From contig NC_064682.1 of the NCBI RefSeq assembly GCF_023278565.1, positions 1,984,001 to 2,048,000 of the forward strand: a stretch of 64,000 nt of DNA. The letters are read 5' to 3'. The notes beneath the pieces are model-generated. The model was given only the letters and a program-made list of their open reading frames with translations, made no database searches and was not told the DNA's origin. The position numbers were made by a program, and so were the translations under genes. How positions within the stretch are numbered: the first letter of the stretch is position 1; every line of letters starts with the position of its first letter. Source of the DNA: Colletotrichum lupini (Eukaryota; Ascomycota; Sordariomycetes; Glomerellales; Glomerellaceae). Of this stretch, positions 1 to 12,871 are shown piece after piece.

Positions 1-381
1 CTGACGGCAGGTAGCGAAAGGGATGTTGAGAGTGGTATGACGAGACGTGATTGAGCAATCAGGTAGAGGGTCGTTGCTGGGGATGTTGGACCCTTTGCGC
101 CGAGGGATGCAATTGGGGGGATCTCTATGTTAATAAATATTCCCCTCGGCCATGTTCTTGGGCGGGCCAGTCGTGAGACAGTCAGGTGTTGGGTGCCGAG
201 GTGGATAATCAGGCAAAGGGAGGCATTGATATAGATGCTTATGAGGATGCGCGGAGAGAGCATGGGATGGCCGACCGACGCCTCCGTCACGTTTTAGTGT
301 TTAGTCCAGATCAAGCGGCCACGGTGCAACGACTTTCTCACTCTGTAAGTGACAAGGCATTTTGGTAATCTTCCGAGAGCG

Positions 382-414
<33 letters not shown>
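382..414. repeat. poly-C tract (33 C)
   Basis: An uninterrupted run of 33 cytosines (33 G on the other strand). Such a run could fold as an i-motif or G-quadruplex. Its length is likely to vary between isolates and to be error-prone in assembly. Confidence 0.95.
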
Positions 415-417
<3 letters not shown>

Positions 418-512
418 TCCCCACCGTCTCTTAGCTTCTCCATGTTTCTTCTCCTCTGCCTATGTGTCTTCTCACACTTTCGCTCTCTGCTGTTGTTTTT
501 GTCACTTCGCGA

Positions 513-534
513 CCCCCCCCCCCCCCCCCCCCCC
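513..534. repeat. poly-C tract (22 C)
   Basis: A second uninterrupted C run, about 100 bp after the first and on the same strand. The two are separated by T/C-rich sequence. Confidence 0.95.
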
Positions 535-1131
535 TCTTTCCATTCGATGGAAGCTGGGGCTATATGTCTTCCCATGCCTTAAGGCCAAGGTAGTTTAGTC
601 ATCCCGCTCGCTTCTGAGCCTTTTCTGTTCTCTCACAAATCCATCACTGATATATCCTACACCTGTATCTAGGAAACCCTCCCGTCGTGTTCTGGATGGC
701 AAAAGGGGCGCCCTCGGCCCCTCTTCAGCGTTAGAAAACATACCTTAACTTGTAAGGTACACTGGCGGGTGGCTGATCACCCGGAATGAGTGACGCAGCT
801 AGGAACCCGCAGCGGGCACGGGTGCGTCGGGCGGGCCTTCAGCTCTTATCGCTTATCACTCAGGTACCGATACCCTGAGGTTCACGGGGGAGGTCGAGTG
901 TCGATTTTCACCGCCTGCCCAATCGGCAGCTTTCATCGTCCCCCGCCATGCATCACCGCCCGCTCCCATCGCAACTTTTTGATTTTCAGGCGGCCAAATA
1001 TTCACTTTGAGCGCATACCAGACGACTCCCCACCCAAGCCGTCTCTCTGCCCAAAGACAGCTTGAACGTGTCTAATCATTCTCTACGGCTCTTTTCATAG
1101 GTAATTGATCGGATTCGACCAGCGACTGGCC

Positions 1132-2124
<993 letters not shown>

Positions 2125-3004
2125 ATGGCAAGGACTTGACCAGAGTGATGGCGGCATGGCTCTCTGGGAAGAGAGACTCCGGTGCTGAGGCTCGAAAAAG
2201 TTCAAATAATACCCCTTTCCTCTTGTCGTAGATTCACAGAGATGACTATGTTGTGCCCTGGTCTTGATGGAATACTGAACTTCAAAATACGTATGTCAGA
2301 GGCCGTTGACAGGCCACTTTATGTTTAACTCTTACTATCGTACATGCAAGCTCGACGATGGTCGAGGCTATTTACAATACGTTCAGTCCCATGGGCTTTT
2401 CACCGCTATAGCTTCATGCACTAGCAAAAAGTCCGCATAGTTGCATACATCCAACTATATTCTCGACGCAACTCATGCCCTAATGGTAGCTTTCCGGTGA
2501 AAGGCAAGCGCATTTTAAGCATACGGAGGTACCTCAAGTGGCAGGGCCCCACCGAGACTCACCTCATGCACCCAACCCTGCTGCGCGCCTGCAGCAACGG
2601 TAAGAGTATTGCAAAAGCCGCTAGTATTCTGAGGTCAGTGCCTAGGTACCCTGCTGTACCTGGTATACAGAGTACAAACGGTACCTCCCAAATTGAGGTA
2701 ATGTGCACGTAAGTACGGTGAGGTCAGGTACACTTCACCGAGGTACACGCCTAGGTGCTCCCTCACCTTGCAAGCACCGGGAACAAGCGTCCAACGGTCA
2801 CACCTCAACATCATCCGCCATCCACCATCCACACGTGTCTCTCGACCCGCACCTTCACGTCCCCTGAAATCGATAAGGCCCAGCCAAGCCGACCTATTCT
2901 TCTTCTCCTCCAGATCTCCCAACCCAGCAGCTCCCAAAAGTACCGCAGTTATCGACGACGTACGATGTAGCGACAGCCTATCGCCCTTCACAACCGATCT
3001 GGAT
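2125..3004. other. intergenic TRM8-MDM1
   Basis: Holds the TRM8 3' flank and the MDM1 promoter and leader. From about 2638 to 2760 there are several GGTAC/CTAGGT words of the dispersed type seen elsewhere in the window. The frame is open upstream of the MDM1 start at 3005, but no in-frame ATG was identified there. No separate gene is seen. Confidence 0.5.
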
Positions 3005-6000
3005 ATGGCCTTGCAAGGAAGAGAACTGATCCTTGCCGCCGTCACATGCTTCATAGCCTGGGGCTATGCTGTTAGCTGGGTCCCGGTCTTGAGATGGGTA
3101 GGATACGCCTTGGTTGGAGGGGTCATCTTGACCATTGTCGCCTTTCTCGCCCTCGTCCTCGTTACGTCGCGCGGCTTCGGACACGGTTTGCGACACCGAT
3201 CCCCGCGACCAAATGGCCCTGCATTCCTCGCACCCAAGGCCTGGGCCCGACAGGTCTCAAGCCTTCAAACAAGACAGGCTTATACGAAAGTCGCTCTCGA
3301 CCCGAACTCCAAACGCATATCCAAAGCCCTCGACGACCTCCTCGAACTCATCATACGGGATTTTGTCAGCTCGTGGTATTCCAACATCAGCAAGAACCCA
3401 GTCTTCTCCAACGAGGTCGATAAAGCTGTGCGCGATGCCCTCATCAACATTCGAGAGCGCCTCTTGGAGCTTGACCTCGTCGACATCGTCACCACTCGAA
3501 TCGTACCGATGCTCAACGCCCATTTCCGCGATTTCTACGAGGCTGAGCGAGCTGTCCGAGGGAAGAAACTCAATCGATCGGTGACGGAATCGGAGGAGCT
3601 GGACCTCGCAATTGCCTCTAAATACAAGGATGGGAAGCTCCATCCCGCAGCTTCCTTGTCATTCCCCGACACAAAGCTCGTGCAGCAAGATTATTTACGA
3701 AAGATGGTGTCTGGAATTCTGCCAAAAGTCCTACCGCCAAACATGCTTGCCAGTCGAGCCGTCTCGAGCATCATCCGAGAGATTGTTGCCTGCGCTGTGC
3801 TATTTCCCGTAATGCAAATCCTAGCCGAGCCGGACACCTGGAATCAAGTTATGGAAAACTACGGGCGTTCGATGTTGCAAGATCGGTCGACAGTCCGGAA
3901 GCTCAGGGCGGCGTTGGATCAACATGCTTCTCCAGCACCAAGATCAGGCAAGGCTGCCATTATACCCCGTCTCTCGCCCACCGATAGTGAGAGAAAGTTT
4001 GAGAAGTTCATCCGCGCTATACGGAAAGTCGGCAATCTCTCGGATGCAAGGCGGCTACGGAGCGAGGTCGCGAGCCAGTTGAAGCGGGATTGCTTGGAGG
4101 AAAATCAGGATCAGGTCTACCTCAGACGACTAGAAATGGGCAAGCGACTACTGGATGAACGCGTCCAGCTTCTTGCTGCCGGTGGAAGTCGACAGTCCTC
4201 CGCGACTTTGCCCGCCCGCCCTTCCGGTGTTCCTCAGGCACCCTCCAAGCTAGAGCATGCATCTCTTGTTGACCTGCTCCGAGATGCATCAGGCTTGTCG
4301 TATTTCATGGAGTTCATGGATCGTCACCACATGATGCCTCTGGTCCAATTTTGGCTGGTTGTTGATGGCTTTCGCAATCCTTTGGAGGATGAGGGCCAAG
4401 ATGACGAGCATCTACCGTCCAATCTACCAATGTGGACCAGTTCTGACCGTGAGGATTTGGGCCAGATTGACCACGCATATCTATCCAAACCCGAACTGAA
4501 GGTCTCGAAAGCCTCCCGAGATGAGGTGCGCGCTTTCCTGAACGCCGGCAAGACAGCCACTCCCGAGCAGTACTACAGGGCTCGCAGAGCAATCCTGAGG
4601 GCCCAGACAGCTGTCTTGGACGCGATGCAAGCCCAATTCTTCCAGGCCTTCAAGAAGTCTGATCTATTCTACAAGTGTTTAGCCTCACAAGAAGCGTCGG
4701 CGAAAAGTGCACCACTACCCGTTGCAGAGCCGTCAGCGTCTACTCCAGCACACCCACCGACGCATCGAAGCTCTCATTCCTTCCAATTCAAGCCCAGTCC
4801 TGTCACCCGTATAGCCCCAAGGTTAACACGACCGCTATCAAGGCGAGCTGGTTCTGCATCGGATTTGGCCAGCCTCGCTCTTAACGGGAACGGTTCTGAA
4901 TCGCTCTCTAAGCAACGTCGTTCTTTCGAGGAAGATGTTTCAACCCCGCTATTTGACGACGACGATTTCGATCAGGAGGGCATGATGGACTCGGTCGCTA
5001 GTCTTGACCAGGACGCAGGCAAGCCTCCTGTGCCAGATACGAACGTGGTACAAGCAATGGAAGAAGCTCTGAACAACATAATGGAGGACAATCGGCCGCA
5101 AACGGCTGAAGAGTTTCGAGAATCATTATTTGGGGCGGATGATCAAGTCGACAGGTCAAGTTTATTTTCTGGAGATAACGAATCCCTTCGTGGATCACTT
5201 GAAATGTCAAGACCTGCAGCTTCCTCCAAGGAAACCGACAAACCAAGCCTTGCATCTCTTGGCCTCGTTAGTGCGGCATCTCGCATTGGAGTGTTTGTAG
5301 ATGACGATCTTTTTGGTGATGAGGAAAAGTACCTTTCTGACGAACGAGACGATCCAGAGGAAGAAACAAAAGGCGATGTTGAGGACGAAATCCAGGAAGC
5401 AGCCCCTGGTGACCTCGGGCTAGCAGAAGCTATCACGGCGTTGTCCAATGATATTGACCGCCTCATAGCACAAGATGCTATTGTCGAGTCACTAACAAAG
5501 AAGGCGGACCTCACGAACAACACGGCTGAGCTCCGTATCCTGCGGAAGTCCAAGGCGAGTCTGCAACGTGAGATCCGTCGCAAAGAACTTCAAAGGCAAC
5601 AGTACGTTGTTCAAGAAAGCGACAACAGCTTGTATGGGCGGTCAACGATCAAGATCAAGGCCATCCAAGTCGGCAAGGAGGACGATGGAAGGGAATTTGC
5701 CCTGTATGTGATCGAGGTGCAAAGAGATGCTGGCGAGAAGATGCCAGCCGCGACATGGATGGTTACTCGCCGGTATAGCGAGTTCCACGATCTGCACCAG
5801 AGACTTCGCTCAAGATATCCTTCTGTTCGGAACTTAGAATTTCCCAGGCGAAGGATGGTTATGAAGTTCCAGAGTGAATTTCTACGCAAACGACGGACGG
5901 CCCTTGAGAAGTATCTCCGAGATCTCCTTCAGCTTCCAGAGGCGTGCAGGAGTCGAGATCTGCGAGCATTCTTGTCGCAAAGTGTGATAGCGCAAGGCCA

Positions 6001-6758
6001 AGATCTTGTGGATCGCGAGGACAAGAAAGACATGATCACAAGGTTCTACGACTCCGTTACGGATGGAATGGAAGACATCCTCGGCAACATTCCTGTCTTG
6101 GATCAATTGTCTGTGGCTGGTCAGAATCTCATCGCAGCAGCCACTAACCAGCTGAACGCTATGCCACTACCTGTTAACGAGGATGGTGTCAGCGCTGCTG
6201 AGGCCGAGGCTGAACTGAACGCTTTCGAGAACAAGGAGCTAGAGTCTTTCATCAAACCTATCTGCGACATCTTCTTAGAAGTCTTTGAACTCAACCGAGG
6301 AAACAACTGGCTTCGAGGGCGTGCTGTGGTTGTTGTCCTTCAACAGCTACTGGGCGGCACAATCGAGCGCAAGGTTCGAGACAATGTCAAGATGCTTGTA
6401 CAGGAAGATGCCATCATCAAGTACATCGCCCTGCTCAAGGATAGCATGTGGCCCGGTGGTGAAATGAATAAGAACAAGCAACCGAGGACGGCATCAGAGA
6501 AGAAGAAGACGAGGACGGAAGCCAGCTTGATGTTGGCTACTCTTATACCCGACCTAGCAGGAAGCGTTGTCGGAAGAGTGAATGCACAAGCAGCCAGCCG
6601 GCGTGTGTTCGCAACCTTCAACAATTCGAGACTCAAGTAAGTTGTCGGTGCAAAGCTGAATTGCCGGTGGTTGTCACGTGGCTAACAAGACATCTCTTCT
6701 CAGCGCACACTTAGCCTTTACGTTCATGGATGAATTGATAGAAACTTTGTTTGGTTAA
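3005..6758 (+). CDS. MDM1: Mdm1-type PXA-RGS-PX-Nexin_C sorting-nexin protein
   Basis: Homologue of yeast Mdm1 and animal SNX13/14/25, tethers at ER-vacuole/endosome and lipid-droplet contacts. Exon 1 is 3005-6636, a 67-nt intron (gtaagt, GCTAAC branch, cag) follows, and exon 2 is 6704-6758; the product is 1,228 aa. Two hydrophobic segments lie at about residues 9-53 (ER anchor). The PXA domain spans about 100-285, RGS about 417-558, an acidic low-complexity linker about 620-830, a coiled coil about 815-870, PX about 878-993 with the RRYSEF motif and a basic pocket, and Nexin_C from about 1078 to the end. The short last exon restores NAHLAFTFMDELIE, the usual end of Nexin_C; without splicing the frame stops one residue after the donor. 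The ATG at 3005 is chosen because it opens directly into the membrane anchor. Confidence 0.93.
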
Positions 6759-9700
6759 GACGCGCAGGCTTTGCTTACTTGGTCAGTTTGATACCATTCA
6801 GATGTGTTTACAGATGATGCGGCGATGGGAGTACGATCATTCAGCCCAAACCGGCGGCATACGCCGGAAACGATTATGAGGTTGCATGAGCAGGCGTCTG
6901 GTTTGATATTTCTTCTTCCGGAAGTACATACATACTTATACACCCTCATGTCAGGAGAGAGGAAGGCGGATGGCCCAAGAAGTGGCATATAATGCAAAAG
7001 TCCTGACAGGGATCTATTCACGGAAAGATGTAATGAAGCGACAAGAGGCACGAGACTGTGTCCTATGAAGCCTACGGGAGGATATGCGGTTCCCCAGGAA
7101 TCGCGATGGATTGTCTAGTCAACTAGATACGCAAACTTACATAAAGAAGCTAGGCAGGAACCCCCACACGCGCGAGGTTGATGAAGCTCAAGACACATTC
7201 AAGTCAATAGTGACAACCTTAAAAGCGGGAGAACCGAAAGCCAGCACAGGAAATTGCACATTGGCTCATGGGACAATAAGTCTGAAGTTCTTGCCCGCGA
7301 GAGCGGTAGTTTAGATTTGCTTGTCCGTTGACATATAGGTCGGCAGAGGAAAGGAGAGTATGTGTGGAATAGGCAGGAGTAAGGAGGCCCGTCTCTGTTA
7401 CGGAACCAGGTCGGATACGAATAATAGATATCTTTGCTGGGCCGTCTGAGTTTCGAGGCCAGGCTTACCTCGGGCTTCGGGGTCCCACCATCCCCTCAGA
7501 GCGGACGGCTTGGTGGAGTTTTTGATGATTAAGAATACTCGGTATTACTCCAGGGTGTATCTTTTACCGAACGTTCGTCACGTCTTGGATGGGTTTAGCT
7601 TGCGCGTTTGTGGTACCGCACATCGGATTGTGAAGCTTGGTAGGGTGATATGGCGACAACCAAGTATATATTCTATCAATCAATCGACCATGATTAATCA
7701 GATTGTGTGTCAAAGTAGTGTAAGGTAATCGGATGGCATGCGCGCGACCGACTCGCTCTCTCAAGTCATCCCTGATTTGCCATGGATAGTTGTTGCGGGA
7801 GAAAGGGTGGAGAGGGAAGTTGGTTCGTTCCACAAGTCACAACGTATCGAGTAAAGTCAGCCTGTTGCAGTATCCGAACTGTCTTGGCAGACTTGGCTCC
7901 TTGCCATTGATCTTCCGATTTTCCTCACGGTCACGGTAATCTCGGCTTGGTTTTCTCTTCAAATGTGACTAAGAATTGAGACGTTGCCTGGTGTCGACTA
8001 TCCTATTGCGGGTTGGTGAAACGAACAGGTTCTGGAACTGCCTGGGCTTGGTTACCAAATGTAGCGAGGGTCGTACGGGAAAAAAGGGGGGTGCCAGGGC
8101 GCCGGGGTGGCACCGATCTGGAGACGAGGTCGCCCGGCGTGTCTCTGTTGTTTCTGTCTCTCGCTGAGACTTTCTACTGTGATAATAGTTGCCGAACACT
8201 GGTGCATCCCGTGTTCACTTTGTAACCAACGTGGATACAAGGCCCGGCTGGGCAGTGCGATGTTGGCAATCGGAATAGGACCGAAGCCAAGAGGAGGTTG
8301 TCATCCTTGACGGAGATCTTCCTTATTTCATCCCCTCTCTGTTTTGGGACGTTAAGGGGAGTTTGAAGTTGCGCCGGCGACTCCTTCTATTCTCCTCCTC
8401 TCTGGAACAGTTGGATCCATTAAAGAAACAAAAGAAATTAAACGCAAGAAGAAGGAGGATGCGGAGGGAAAGCGCCACAGTGACCGTTGGAGCTAGCCAC
8501 AGGTGACGGCCTTCAAACTGAAGAGTGTCAAATTCAACGTGCATGAGCTAGCCCGAAATTGGAATGCCTTTTTTTTAGCCGTGATCAATGACCACCTAGT
8601 ATGAATACCTTTAGTGAGGTATCTGTGCGCATAGAGCGACTTCCCCTGGATTTGTCGCAAAGCTGAGTCGAGATGTTGTCTAGACTTTGCAACACAACAA
8701 GAACGAAAGTTGGCTGCCCTCTTAGCCACAAGATTTCTGGTGAGATAGACTCGCGGAGCCGAATGGAAGCTTGATCGGATGAAAGCGAACCCTCGGACAT
8801 GATGTTCCCCTTTCGCAGACCCTGGTCTGGCGAGGTATCCGTACCTGAGCCGGGTTAGAGCGATGTAAATGATCTGGCTGAACGGCAAGGTTCCTTCCTC
8901 GAGGTGAGATGTCCAACAAGCCAGAGGCTTTTGGTTCATCTTCCCGGGGTTTTCAGGCCATCGCTGTTGTAATGAATGAGTAAATCAATGAAGAGGGACT
9001 CTTAGGGTCATGATACCTTCAGGACTTGGGCAAAAGAGCTCTTAGGTAGACGGGATTGGCTGAGTATTTTGAGTGATGAAGAAAGCAAGGTGTTGGCTGT
9101 TCTGCGACTCAAAGAAAGAACCCGAGCTCGTGTACCTTCAAAAAGTACCTTTGGAGTGAGGTGAGGTTCCCTACCTAGGTACCTCAGGTTCCCACCATCA
9201 TCAGGTACGAGCCAGGATCACGATGGTCGAGGAGACTGAATCAAACGCGATCATTGGCTGATGCTACGTCTAGTGCGCCGGGGGGGGGGGGGGGCAGGCG
9301 CTCTCCTCATTGCTCAAAGGTACCTTGGGACCAGAAGCAGAAGGCCGCAGCTGTGCTCTGGGGCGCGGCTGGCGGCCCATCACGCCCAGATTCAGTCTTC
9401 TCCTCCTCGCCTCCCCTCCAGGCCCATGTCTGATTCTCTTTTTCGCTCCACCCTTCGAACTCACAGCTCCTAGCCTCCTGCTGTTTCCCCTGCTCCTTCT
9501 TTTTTTTTTTTCCATTCAAGAGGGAAAGGAAGAAATAAGGCTCCTTCTCATCCTCTTCTTCCTAAGTTCCTGCCTACCGAATCGCAAGGAACATAGGTTT
9601 ATCAGGTACCCACTGTTTGTACCGCGGTACCTCCCGTCGCAGAGGTAAGGAACTTTACCGCCTGCCCAAGGGTACCTACCTTACCTTACTGCGTAGCTAC

Positions 9701-10321
9701 CTGAGGTACGGATGCCAACTACCTAAGCAATATCAAATACCTTCCATTTGCCTAACCACCACACCTACCTACCTACCTCACCTTGTCCCATTCTCCGCAA
9801 ACCACCACAACCACAACCATTCCAGAACCCCTCCTCTTCCTCCTCTTCCGAATCCTGCGTCCTTGACCTCTCACACAGTCAGATTCCATCTCTGCTCCGA
9901 CCAATCGCATCGCGACTCGACCGACCGGGTCACCGTCGAAATCCCCGTCCTCATAATATCCCCGCCCACCAACCGTCCCCCGTCGATTCAATTCCCCTCT
10001 CGCAGACGTCGAGCGACGACTAGACCGGGCATCTCGTCTTCCTGAATCGTCAGTATACCTCAATCTTTGCGCCTTGGTCAAAGCCGGCCTGTGCCGTTGA
10101 AGCCTCGTCCTCCCCGGCCCAGTCGCCCCATTCTCTGCCTTCGCAGCTATTCTGTTAGGACTGCTCTGGAAACCCTTTGGACATCTCTCCCTGCCCGGTC
10201 TGCGGACCATCGCCTTCGCGAATTCTCCTCCATCCAGACCGGAATCTTGGGCCAACCTTTGTTCCTATCCAGCGACCGACCCTGACTGTTTACCCAAGGA
10301 CGCATCATATTCAACGCCACA
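6759..10321. other. intergenic MDM1-SR gene, about 3.6 kb
   Basis: No recognisable gene. It contains a perfect TACCTAGGTA palindrome at 9172-9181, a 15-G run at 9280-9294, and from about 9500 a pyrimidine-rich promoter or leader for the downstream SR gene. A 148-codon ATG-started frame on the minus strand (8493-8939) resembles no known protein and was not called. Confidence 0.5.
9280..9294. repeat. poly-G tract (15 G)
   Basis: Uninterrupted run of 15 guanines about 1 kb upstream of the SR gene. Confidence 0.9.
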
Positions 10322-11994
10322 ATGACCGAGGTATCCTCCACCAGGCTGTACCTGGGAAATCTCCCTCGCAATGGTAAGCTCAGCCTTGCGCATCATCCGG
10401 CGCGTTCTTATCGCAACCTGGCTAACCTTCGTAGCCACCAAGGCTGATGTCGAGGCCCATTTCGCGACCCATGGCACCGGCGAAATTACCGAAATAAAGC
10501 TCATGAACGGATTCGGCTTCATCGAGTACAAGGATGCCATGGATGCTCGCGATGTTGTTCCTGGTAGGTGATCCCAGCTCTAATTACGATTGCGCCTATA
10601 TGCATTACTCTGTTGCTAACTTCTTCCTTGCCTAGCCTTCCGTATGTCCTACTGCGCCGTCCCACCGCGTAACGATATCCCTTCATTTCTGGTGCGCTAA
10701 CCATAGCGTTGAAAAGATGGATCCGACTTCATGGGCGAACGCTTGACCGTACAATTTGCCCGTGGAACCCGTCACAGGGAGGGCGGCAGTGCCGGTGGCT
10801 TTGGCAACAATGAGCGCGCTCCTCCCAGGCCTCGCCGCACTCCCCACCGAATGCAGATCACGGGACTTCCCACCGATACCAGTTGGCAGGTCTGTTGTTC
10901 TCTCCCCATTCTCTAAGCTGGATTCCTGGATTCCCTTCTCTTCTTGCGCCTATGGCGCGCCTGGACCTTCATCGTACCCTTCGAGGTGGACTGTGGACTT
11001 TTCGGCATGCTGTATAGCCTCAGCTCCAAGACATTGGCGGCCTGTCAGTCGACTAGTCCGGACCGTGCTGCGCTCCTGAACCTTGCTTTCCCAAGTCCAT
11101 GGCCGTTTCTTTGAACCGGCGCGGGCCTGCCAAAGCAGCGACGGAACCCCAATGCCGGACGACACCACTCCTGGCTTCAATCCCCTTGGCTTGCTGCCGA
11201 CTGGTCTATGAAACCTGGATTACCAGCCCTCTTCGGCCCATCATACCGATCCTGGACACCAACTTACATGGATTCTGGATATAGGACCTCAAAGACTTTG
11301 CTCGTCAGTCAAGCCTTGACGTTGTCTACTCGGAAACGCCCCGCGACGGCAACGGGCGCGGGTATGTTGACCTTAGCCCAACACCTGCAATTTTGCGTTT
11401 GCTGACCAAGACTCTATCCAGCTTCGTTGAATTCGAGACTGCGGCGGACTTGAGAACCGCTGTCGAGAAGCTTGATGGCCGGGAATTCAAGGGAAGCCGC
11501 GTTACCTGCGTAGCAGACGTAAGCAAGAGCAGATGACCGATGATGAGAGAATTTTTGTACTCACGTTTTACCAGACTCAACCGGACATGCCGCCTCGTGG
11601 CGACATGCGCAGCGCTCGGTCTCGTTCCCCCGGCGGCGGCCGTCGACCCTACCCGCCTCCAGTCGACGACTACGACCGACGTGGTCCCCCGAGAGGCTAC
11701 AGCCCACGCAGAGATGGTTATCGTGAGGGATACCGTGAGCGTAGTCCCCGCCGCGAGTACTACGACGAGCGTGCTCGTTACCGCTCTCCTCCGCGTCGCC
11801 CCATGGACGATTACCCCCCTCCACGAGGCCGCTACGACGACCCTTACCGACGGGACTACCCCCCGCCGCCCGACCCTTATGTCAACGGCAGAGGGCCGTA
11901 TGATCGCCCCCCTAGAGACTTCCCTCCCAGGGAAGCAGGTTACCCGCGTGATGGGTACCCTCGCGAGTATGAACGTGGTGGCCGTTACTGGTAA
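10322..11994 (+). CDS. SR-type pre-mRNA splicing factor, two RRMs (Srp2/Npl3-like)
   Basis: RNA-binding protein of the SR family acting in nuclear splicing and mRNP assembly. Seven exons: 10322-10373, 10435-10563, 10636-10641 (6 nt), 10717-10889, 11285-11361, 11422-11518 and 11575-11994; product 317 aa. RRM1 has RNP2 RLYLGNLP (8-15) and RNP1 NGFGFIEY (42-49). RRM2 begins RMQITGLP (about 107-114) with RNP1 GRGFVEF (144-150). The C-terminus from about 180 is rich in R, S, Y, D, P and G with many RSP, RDY and YRR units, the expected SRPK-type phosphorylation region. The microexon supplies most of AFH in VVPAFHGSDFMGERL. Intron 4 is 395 nt, far longer than its neighbours, and its retention stops translation nine codons into the intron. 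The function is clear from the domains; the exact orthologue (Srp1, Srp2 or Npl3) is not settled. Confidence 0.9.
10636..10641 (+). other. 6-nt microexon (exon 3 of the SR gene)
   Basis: Sequence CCTTCC between an acceptor tag (ending 10635) and a donor gtatgt (from 10642). The phase is 2+3+1, so with flanking bases it encodes A-F-H. Skipping it also keeps the frame and gives a single D. From memory, related fungal SR proteins have AFHGSDFMGERL here, which favours inclusion. Confidence 0.7.
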
Positions 11995-12871
11995 CTCACT
12001 CCTGCTCATAAACTTGCCTCATAGGGGCTGTCCTTGACTCTGAATAGATGCTGGAAGCACCTCCACTCTAGTGGCTCCAGCCACAATGGTAAATATCAAT
12101 GGCAACAAGCGGTGTTCCGTGAGAATGAAATAGGATGAGGTGGTTGAGCAGCGTTAGGCTTACGCCTGCCTCTACGGTGTTCGTCAAGCAGACGTTCGAG
12201 GCATGTTTCAAATTGCGATTTTTGTCAAAGCATCATCAACAACACAGCTGCGGATGCAACGATTCTGGGTCCGTTGAGTTCAGGAGGGGAAAAAATGTCG
12301 AGTGCCTGATGTATATTGTACGATTACATGCATGGATATCCACCAAAAATGAAATGGCGTATTCGCTTTATGAGCACAATTTTGGTCCTTGGGGGCCGGC
12401 TTTCGAGTCAATCGAACAATGACATGTGTCATGGCTCAAACCGTTTTTCTTCCAAATGAGCTGTAGCGACTGAGGGCGATTGAAACCACTTGCCATCAGC
12501 AAGAGCAAGAGATATCTCCGTTCGTAAATATCTTGAATATTCGATGTTGGTGAAAGAGGATTACTTGGTATTCAAGCCGACTATCATGTTCGCATCGACA
12601 GCAGGGAGTAGCTGGCAGTCTGCCTACCTTGTCCCGCCCATCATGGCACCATGCCTTCAGCTCAGGCTAGGTGCATACCGAACGCCCAAAAGATTTCAAA
12701 AGCATTGCCTCAGTCAAGCTCAACCCCTAACGTTCCTACTCTTCAATTTAGTAGACAAGTACAATACCAATCGCTCCAACGACGCATCTCGTTATCCGAC
12801 ATACAACACAATTCATCACAAGCATACATATACAACGTACTATCTTTCCTTTGTTCCGTGCGGCAACGCGA
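11995..12871. other. intergenic between convergent SR gene and PEX11
   Basis: Convergent 3' flanks of the SR gene and PEX11. No gene is seen. Confidence 0.5.

Larger units (their letters stand above)
1..1131. other. intergenic / upstream region of TRM8
   Basis: No supported gene is visible here. The stretch holds two long pure-C tracts separated by pyrimidine-rich DNA, then the presumed TRM8 promoter and leader. Open frames across the C tracts encode only proline or glycine runs and are composition artefacts. The 3' end of an unseen gene could lie at the extreme left edge, but nothing shows it. Confidence 0.5.

Noticed and set aside
349..598. Proline- or glycine-rich frames near 0.4-0.6 kb
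   Set aside because: They only translate the poly-C tracts.
8493..8939. 148-codon ATG-started minus-strand frame
   Set aside because: No recognisable motif, no splice extension and no context; length is compatible with chance.
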